Positions 49,316 through 53,867 of a stretch of DNA of 53,867 bases are shown here, piece by piece. How positions within the stretch are numbered: position 1 is the stretch's first letter; every line of letters starts with the position of its first letter. The stretch covers positions 1 to 53,867 of the IMG/VR virus record IMGVR_UViG_3300032265_000458. One strand, given 5' to 3'. Below the pieces are notes generated by a model that was not told the origin of the DNA, did not search any database, and worked only from the letters and a program-made list of their open reading frames with translations. The stretch is from a virus. Made by a program: the position numbers and the translations under genes.

Positions 49316-50005
49316 ATGAAGTATATCCAAACCTTAGATTTTGATTTTGTGGAATTCCTCAATTTCGAGGACAGACCATTTCGTGCAAAATTCATACCAG
49401 CCAAAGTCTGGAATGATTTAGACAATTATAAGAATGATGCTATCGGCTTGAGGAACTACTTCAAGAAGTGGCGTTTTTCCATTGTATGGCATTCTGAAAA
49501 GAAACCAACAACTCAAATATCAGTCGGTGGTGGTTACTATCCAGACAAAGGCTGTTCTGAACTAGATATATGGACTAGTCCAGACACAGACTATAACCAT
49601 CATAAGTTTACCGATGCATCATGGAAAAGGTTCAAGTATAGAACTATTCAAGTAGCCATGCATGAACTTATTCACTGTAAACAATATTACGGTAAGCCAG
49701 AAGAATACTGCGCCAGCAAGGTGTACTATTCTAAAACTGGAATAAATCGAATAGATGATAACAGAGATTATCATGCTGGTCGAGATGAGATTGAGGCATA
49801 CGCTAACTGTGTATACTTAGACTTTAGAACTAAACGTCCAACAGTTCCAATCGCTGAACTAATCCGCCACGCAAAAACCTATAAGGTTTCAAAAACACTG
49901 TCAGGGATCCAAAAGATCTTCCGCACAGATCGTCATAATGAGGTTATCCCTCTACTTCTCCGTAAGATCCTAGTCTGGGAAAGAAAGTACAACAAATATA
50001 CTTGA
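49316..50005 (+). CDS. Putative zinc metallopeptidase (HExxH)
   Basis: 229 residues. The motif VAMHELIHCKQYY gives H116-E-L-I-H120, and RDEIEAYANCV (E158/E160) supplies a possible third ligand, as in gluzincin/SprT-like enzymes. The N-terminal domain is of unknown type. It could cleave a host protein or act in virion assembly. It may share a transcript with the upstream HAD gene. Confidence 0.65.
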   Translation: MKYIQTLDFDFVEFLNFEDRPFRAKFIPAKVWNDLDNYKNDAIGLRNYFKKWRFSIVWHSEKKPTTQISVGGGYYPDKGCSELDIWTSPDTDYNHHKFTDASWKRFKYRTIQVAMHELIHCKQYYGKPEEYCASKVYYSKTGINRIDDNRDYHAGRDEIEAYANCVYLDFRTKRPTVPIAELIRHAKTYKVSKTLSGIQKIFRTDRHNEVIPLLLRKILVWERKYNKYT

Positions 50006-50013
50006 CCTAAATA
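50006..50013 (+). promoter_or_regulatory. Candidate late promoter box CCTAAATA
   Basis: CCTAAATA overlaps the stop codon of the metallopeptidase gene and lies 25 bases before ATG 50039, followed by an AT-rich segment. Confidence 0.4.
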
Positions 50014-50038
50014 TACAATAATAATAATTGGAATATTT

Positions 50039-51247
50039 ATGGCTAAGATAGCAAATGAGTTAGACCTGAGAGCGATTCAGGCTAAACTCACTCCTGCTGC
50101 CAAGAAAGAATGGAAGGTTATCTGTGCTGGTCTTTCAGACGTACAGGAAGCAGTTCTAAAGAAACTCTGGCAAACCCCAGCAGTCACCTGTTGTATATAC
50201 ACAGGTAGCGTTACCTTTAGAATAGGAACTGGTTCTGTAAAGGGAATGGCTATTTCCCCTGCAGGATTCAAAACTTCATTCTCCCCAAAGGGAACAACTG
50301 CTTCTGATATATTCTTAAAAAAATATGATAGAAGTTTCGCTGTAACTTCCACAGAGAAGTTTATTATTACATGCGCATTTTATTTTCTGATCCATGCTCC
50401 AGATAGAGTTAAAACTGAATCTGATAAGACAGAAGCGTCAGAAGGACAACAAGTCTTAGCAACACAAGCAGCATTAAAAGCACTTGTTAAAGAGTATGGT
50501 GAGATTCGTTTAAAGATTGGTGACAACTCTTACAACGTAGATGAGTTCTCACAATACACTGCTGGTCGTCCAAAAGCAGATGCTACTTTCAAATATAAAG
50601 GTGTTGACGTTGTTTGGCTATCACTTAAGAAGGGTGGTAAACCAGCTGACTGGCAACAATATGGTGGTAGTGCTGACCTTGGAATTGTTGGTGGAGATGT
50701 GACTAAGTTTCCAGATATTAAATTATTTGCAGATAATATCACTAAAGTCTTTGAGGCACTTGGTGTTTCAAAAGGTAAGAACGGTAAATATGATTTTAAT
50801 TCTTTGGATAAAGGATCTTACTTTGGAATGCCATTGAAGAATCATATGGTAGCATGTAAAGTTATGTATGGAAAAGACTTCGGTCCAAAGTTTGGAATCA
50901 ATAATTGTAACGTATGCGTTGATGGTGATTTAAAATTCATCAAAGCCAGAGGAAGTAATGAATTTGAATTGGGTGGACAATATCACATAAGTGTCAATCC
51001 CTATGAATTCAAAAGCCCAAAATTCCCAAAGTACGATCCAGCCGATCTTTATGCTCCAGTTCTTTTTGTGACCAAAGCACAGAACGTAAACCAGATAGGA
51101 TTTGATCATGCTAGGTTTTATATTTGGCCACAGAACGTACCTGCTAAAAAAGGTATCCAAAACCTAGATGAGTCGCTAAATACTATTGCTGGTAAGAATA
51201 AATCGGCTCTGGCAGCTATGGCTACTAAATTCCTCCCCTCAAAATAG
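50039..51247 (+). CDS. Hypothetical protein with PD-(D/E)XK-like motif
   Basis: 402 residues. The central region GRPKADATFKYKGVDVVWLS holds D181 followed by S195-L-K197, compatible with a nuclease core of the D-(x)n-(S/E)-x-K type. Helices lie upstream and a beta-rich C-terminal region with aromatic residues downstream. A late-type promoter box precedes it. A restriction-type or ejected nuclease is possible but unproved. Confidence 0.6.
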   Translation: MAKIANELDLRAIQAKLTPAAKKEWKVICAGLSDVQEAVLKKLWQTPAVTCCIYTGSVTFRIGTGSVKGMAISPAGFKTSFSPKGTTASDIFLKKYDRSFAVTSTEKFIITCAFYFLIHAPDRVKTESDKTEASEGQQVLATQAALKALVKEYGEIRLKIGDNSYNVDEFSQYTAGRPKADATFKYKGVDVVWLSLKKGGKPADWQQYGGSADLGIVGGDVTKFPDIKLFADNITKVFEALGVSKGKNGKYDFNSLDKGSYFGMPLKNHMVACKVMYGKDFGPKFGINNCNVCVDGDLKFIKARGSNEFELGGQYHISVNPYEFKSPKFPKYDPADLYAPVLFVTKAQNVNQIGFDHARFYIWPQNVPAKKGIQNLDESLNTIAGKNKSALAAMATKFLPSK

Positions 51248-51267
51248 TAGTTGTTTTTACGCAACTA
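51248..51267 (+). promoter_or_regulatory. TAGTTG/CAACTA hairpin upstream of promoter
   Basis: TAGTTG (51248-51253) pairs with CAACTA (51262-51267); the loop contains TTTTTACG. Position relative to the promoter at 51283 matches the hairpin before the CobS-like promoter (14-15 bases). Confidence 0.5.
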
Positions 51268-51282
51268 GGGAATAAATAGTTC

Positions 51283-51311
51283 TTTACAATAATCCAATTA
51301 TAAGGTATAAT
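51283..51311 (+). promoter_or_regulatory. Sigma-70 promoter, TTTACA-17-TATAAT
   Basis: TTTACA (51283-51288), 17-bp spacer beginning ATAATCCA and ending in G, TATAAT (51306-51311). It is the third copy of the hairpin-promoter module. Confidence 0.9.
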
Positions 51312-51337
51312 AGTCTTATGGTTGGAATGTTAGTCTT

Positions 51338-51345
51338 TATAAATA
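51338..51345 (+). promoter_or_regulatory. T4-type late promoter TATAAATA
   Basis: An exact TATAAATA 28 bases before ATG 51374. Together with the early-type promoter at 51283 it gives the right-end cluster two modes of expression. Late expression fits packaging of the products into the capsid. Confidence 0.7.
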
Positions 51346-51373
51346 AAATTATAACTTTATAGATGGGTAAATA

Positions 51374-52579
51374 ATGAAATCATTCCAGTCTTTTTTAAAA
51401 GAAGAAGCCGAAGCCGAAGCCGAAGGCACGAAATTAAAGCACATCACTCATCCTGAGGATCGTCCTTTAATGCATGGTCACGAAGGTTTCGAGCATGCTC
51501 ATGGCGCATTGACCCATGCGCACGAACACATGAAAGCTGGTAAGAATAACGCAAACCTTACTACAAAGTACGACGGATCACCAGCTGTGGTTTTCGGTAC
51601 TCATCCAAAAAATAAGAAGTTCTTTGTTGCTTCTAAGTCTGCATTTAACAAAGATCCAAAAATCAATCATACTGATGCTGATATTGATAAAAATCATGGT
51701 CATGCTCCAGGTCTCGCAGATAAATTAAAAGCTGCACTACACCACCTACCAAAAGTAACACCAAAGGGTAAAGTATATCAGGGTGATATTATGCACTCTG
51801 AGGGTGATGTTCAACACGATAAGAAAAAAGGAACTGCTTCCTTTACACCAAACACCATCACTTACACTGCGCATGGCGATGAAGCCAAGAAAGCTGCAAA
51901 GGCAAAAGTAGGTGTTGCGGTTCATACCCAATACCATGGTAAAGACATTCAATCGATGTCTGCTCACCACGAAGTTAATCATGATGAGTTTGGTCAGCAT
52001 CCTGATGTTCACCACCACGATGCTAGCTATGATACTAGTACAGTTAATCATTCTCAAGCTAATCAAGATGAATTCCATAAGCACATGAATGCTGCGAAAG
52101 CGATTCATGATGAACATGGATCTAAAATGTATAACGCTGTGCACCCAAGTCACAGTGGTGATAGTGGTCATCTTGCTACATACATTAACTCAACTGTTAG
52201 AACCAATAGCACTCCAAACGTAAAAGGTTTTAAGGCACATCTTCAAGCCCATCACGATAAACAAGTTGCTGGTGTTAAGACTGAGAAATCCCAAAACGCT
52301 AAACGTGAAAAGGGTAATGAAGAACTTGCCCACGTTGAAAAGAATAAATCTCATTATGAGAATGTATTGAATGCTCATAATCACTTGGCTGCTGCAAAGA
52401 ACACTTTAGTTAAATCTTTGGAGAGTGGACATAGCAATTATGAACATCATATCGAAGGTAAAGAATCCAAACCAGAAGGTTTCGTTATTAACCATGAACA
52501 CAATGGTAAAACAGAACCATCTAAACTTGTGAATCGTGCTGAGTTCGCAAGATCTAACTTGTTAAAGGTGCGTAAATGA
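51374..52579 (+). CDS. DUF6267-like nucleotidyltransferase (RNA/DNA ligase-like), capsid-targeted candidate
   Basis: 401 residues, unusually His-rich. Superfamily motifs of covalent nucleotidyltransferases: motif I K65-Y-D-G68, motif IIIa-like VYQGDIMH (134-141), motif IV E368-G-F-V-I and motif V K383-L-V-N. From memory this matches DUF6267 proteins of cyanophages (KWDG type). The N terminus MKSFQSFLKEE shares M-K-S/T-F with the next two genes. It resembles the T4 capsid-targeting sequence, with L-x-E where gp21 would cut (FLKE). A late promoter precedes it. Substrate unknown. Confidence 0.75.
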   Translation: MKSFQSFLKEEAEAEAEGTKLKHITHPEDRPLMHGHEGFEHAHGALTHAHEHMKAGKNNANLTTKYDGSPAVVFGTHPKNKKFFVASKSAFNKDPKINHTDADIDKNHGHAPGLADKLKAALHHLPKVTPKGKVYQGDIMHSEGDVQHDKKKGTASFTPNTITYTAHGDEAKKAAKAKVGVAVHTQYHGKDIQSMSAHHEVNHDEFGQHPDVHHHDASYDTSTVNHSQANQDEFHKHMNAAKAIHDEHGSKMYNAVHPSHSGDSGHLATYINSTVRTNSTPNVKGFKAHLQAHHDKQVAGVKTEKSQNAKREKGNEELAHVEKNKSHYENVLNAHNHLAAAKNTLVKSLESGHSNYEHHIEGKESKPEGFVINHEHNGKTEPSKLVNRAEFARSNLLKVRK

Positions 52580-53622
52580 AATCGTTTAAATCTTTCTTAA
52601 CTGAAGAAGAACTCTACGAACAGGTATTGGTCGAGAGTGCTGACGATGCTACCAAAGAACATGGCGTTTCAAATAACACCAAAGGTGTTCTACATGAACT
52701 TCTAGTTGGTAAGCATTTAAATAATGGTAAGCATTTAGAGACTCACAAAAACGAACACAACGAAACACCTGAGCAGGCGCATGATCGTTTGAAGTCAGCA
52801 GTTCATCCAAACGATTATAAGCGTATTGACTCCAACGCTAAGTCTGCTGCTGGTCACATTAAGAAACATATTGAAACTACTCATCCAGGACATGCTGTGC
52901 ATGGTGTTCATTGGACTTCAAAACCTGGAGATACCGAAAAAGTAACTGGTCATAAAGCAACACAGAAAGATGATTCATCTGATGTTTATGTTTCTACCAA
53001 GCATCCTAAGACTGGTAAAGTAACTCATCATGGTGTAAGTTTAAAAGTTAGCGACCAGTCAAGTAAGAACATTCCTTCTTCAAGTCTTGGTATGGAATCT
53101 GGTGGGTCAAAAGCCAAAGAACATTTTGCTGCTCACAAGGCAGATATTGTTAAAGCGCATCCCCAGCTGGCTGGCAAAAATAAAGAGCAACGTAAAGAGA
53201 TCGCCAAAGCAGATCCTAAGATGCATGCTGATGTTAAAGAACGTAACAAAGTATTACTACATAAGGTTGCCCATAGTCATGCTGCTGAATTGCAGCACCA
53301 TCTAGATTCTGGTAATCATGAGCACGTAGTTAAGCATATCCGTGAAGTTCTTCATGCTCATAAAACACCTGCTCAAGAAGCTGGACATAGTTTTATCAAG
53401 CACACAACATATCAAACTGCTAAAGGTGTTCAACACCATGCCAGTAACCCAAGTGAAGACCATGAGCATATCCTCAAAGATCATAAGAATCTTTCAGTAA
53501 AATCTAGCGGTGGTTCGGTTCACTTCTATCACAAAGACAAAAAGTTTGCTTCTCAAGCCCACAAGTTGGATTCACAAAGTGATCCACTGAGTTCATTGAA
53601 GAGCGCAGGAAAGGCTGTATAA
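52576..53622 (+). CDS. His/Lys-rich PD-(D/E)XK-like protein, capsid-targeted candidate
   Basis: 348 residues, ATGA-overlapping the previous gene. The N terminus MKSFKSFLTEEE has the capsid-targeting-like motif with L-T-E. The pattern E41 (VLHELLVGK), D136 (SSDVYVS) and S155-L-K157 (HGVSLKVSD) fits a PD-(D/E)XK nuclease core, though it is not conclusive. The rest is rich in His, Lys and Asn. If packaged, it could enter the cell with the DNA. Function not proven. Confidence 0.65.
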   Translation: MKSFKSFLTEEELYEQVLVESADDATKEHGVSNNTKGVLHELLVGKHLNNGKHLETHKNEHNETPEQAHDRLKSAVHPNDYKRIDSNAKSAAGHIKKHIETTHPGHAVHGVHWTSKPGDTEKVTGHKATQKDDSSDVYVSTKHPKTGKVTHHGVSLKVSDQSSKNIPSSSLGMESGGSKAKEHFAAHKADIVKAHPQLAGKNKEQRKEIAKADPKMHADVKERNKVLLHKVAHSHAAELQHHLDSGNHEHVVKHIREVLHAHKTPAQEAGHSFIKHTTYQTAKGVQHHASNPSEDHEHILKDHKNLSVKSSGGSVHFYHKDKKFASQAHKLDSQSDPLSSLKSAGKAV

Positions 53623-53867
53623 TGAAAACATTTAAAGGTTATCTTGATAGCTGTGTAAAAGAAGAAGTAGAACAGCACCACGCATTAGCATTTGGTCGCA
53701 TGAACCCAATTACTTCTGGCCATGAGGCAGTAGTTAATAAATTGCATTCAGTTGCCAAAGAACATAATGCTACTCATAGTCTTGTAGTTTCTCATAGCCA
53801 AGATGCTAAGAAGAATCCTTTATCTGCTGAACAAAAAGTTAAGCACGCTAAACACGCATTCCCTGGA
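53622..53867 (+). CDS. NMNAT-like nucleotidyltransferase (3' partial), capsid-targeted candidate
   Basis: 82 codons to the window edge. After a capsid-targeting-like start (MKTFKGYLDSCVKEE), ALAFGRMNPITSGHEAVV carries the N-terminal (T/H)-x-G-H motif (TSGH) of the nicotinamide-nucleotide adenylyltransferase/cytidylyltransferase superfamily. ATG 53622 overlaps the previous stop (TAATG). If it completes, it would make NAD+ or a related adenylyl product. The missing C-terminal part (ISSTxxR motif) is needed to confirm. Confidence 0.75.
   Translation, partial: MKTFKGYLDSCVKEEVEQHHALAFGRMNPITSGHEAVVNKLHSVAKEHNATHSLVVSHSQDAKKNPLSAEQKVKHAKHAFPG

Noticed and set aside
1-53867. Cyanophage assignment
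   Set aside because: No photosynthesis or cyanophage marker (psbA, hli) is visible; shared genes such as cobS-like and hsp20 are not enough.

Overview
The window is a stretch of a T4-like myovirus genome (dsDNA tailed phage). Every gene I can support lies on the + strand. The evidence is an almost complete T4-type neck, tail, head and packaging series (gp13, gp14, gp15, gp17, gp18, gp19, gp20, gp67-like, gp21, gp22, gp23), followed by the T4 recombination and replication set (UvsY, UvsW, gp55, gp47, gp46, gp45, gp44, gp62, RegA, DNA ligase, DexA-like exonuclease, gp43, UvsX, gp41). The sequence is AT-rich by eye. Accessory genes (2-oxoglutarate oxygenases, Hsp20, a CobS/MoxR-like ATPase, ligase-like and NMNAT-like proteins) resemble those of environmental T4-like phages of marine or freshwater bacteria. 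No photosynthesis gene is seen, so a cyanobacterial host is not indicated. The many near-consensus sigma-70 promoters point to a host with a standard sigma-70 RNA polymerase; I cannot name the host.

Layout. (1) 1-16765, late virion module: 5'-truncated collagen-like tail fibre with an S74-type C-terminal chaperone, a small conserved protein, a 2OG-Fe(II) oxygenase, neck and tail-completion proteins, large terminase, sheath, tube, portal, prohead core and protease, scaffold and major capsid protein, closed by a strong terminator. No gp16 (small terminase) lies between gp15 and gp17. (2) 16839-24906: tube-like paralogue from a T4-type late promoter, then uvsY-uvsW-LSm-like, gp55-AAA ATPase, gp47-46. 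(3) 24907-30756: a CobT-like VWA/HExxH protein plus CobS/MoxR-like AAA+ ATPase, small regulators, a DUF5664-like nucleotide-metabolism protein, a membrane protein and a lipoprotein. (4) 30765-36421: clamp, clamp loader and RegA operon with inserted extra genes, Hsp20, and small ORFs. (5) 36438-46521: DNA ligase, small conserved proteins, exonuclease, DNA polymerase, thioredoxin, UvsX and gp41 helicase. (6) 46531-51247: a TET/JBP-like dioxygenase next to a GT-B-like glycosyltransferase (possible DNA base hypermodification), a HAD-like protein, an HExxH protein and a possible PD-(D/E)XK protein. (7) 51338-53867: three consecutive genes whose products share an N-terminal peptide resembling the T4 capsid-targeting sequence. 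They look like a ligase-type nucleotidyltransferase, a nuclease-like protein and an NMNAT-like protein cut by the window edge.

Regulation. Fifteen promoter candidates (TT-K-ACA, exactly 17 bp, then TATAAT or one-base variants) stand in front of early/middle genes; five of the best lie inside or at the end of the preceding coding sequence. Late genes are preceded by TATAAATA-like boxes, as expected since gp55 (late sigma) is encoded here. One of these places the predicted transcription start on the start codon, so that mRNA may be leaderless.

The strongest candidates for undescribed biology are the dioxygenase-glycosyltransferase pair, the capsid-targeted enzyme cluster at the right end, the VWA-protease/AAA+ pair, and the repeated hairpin-plus-promoter module.
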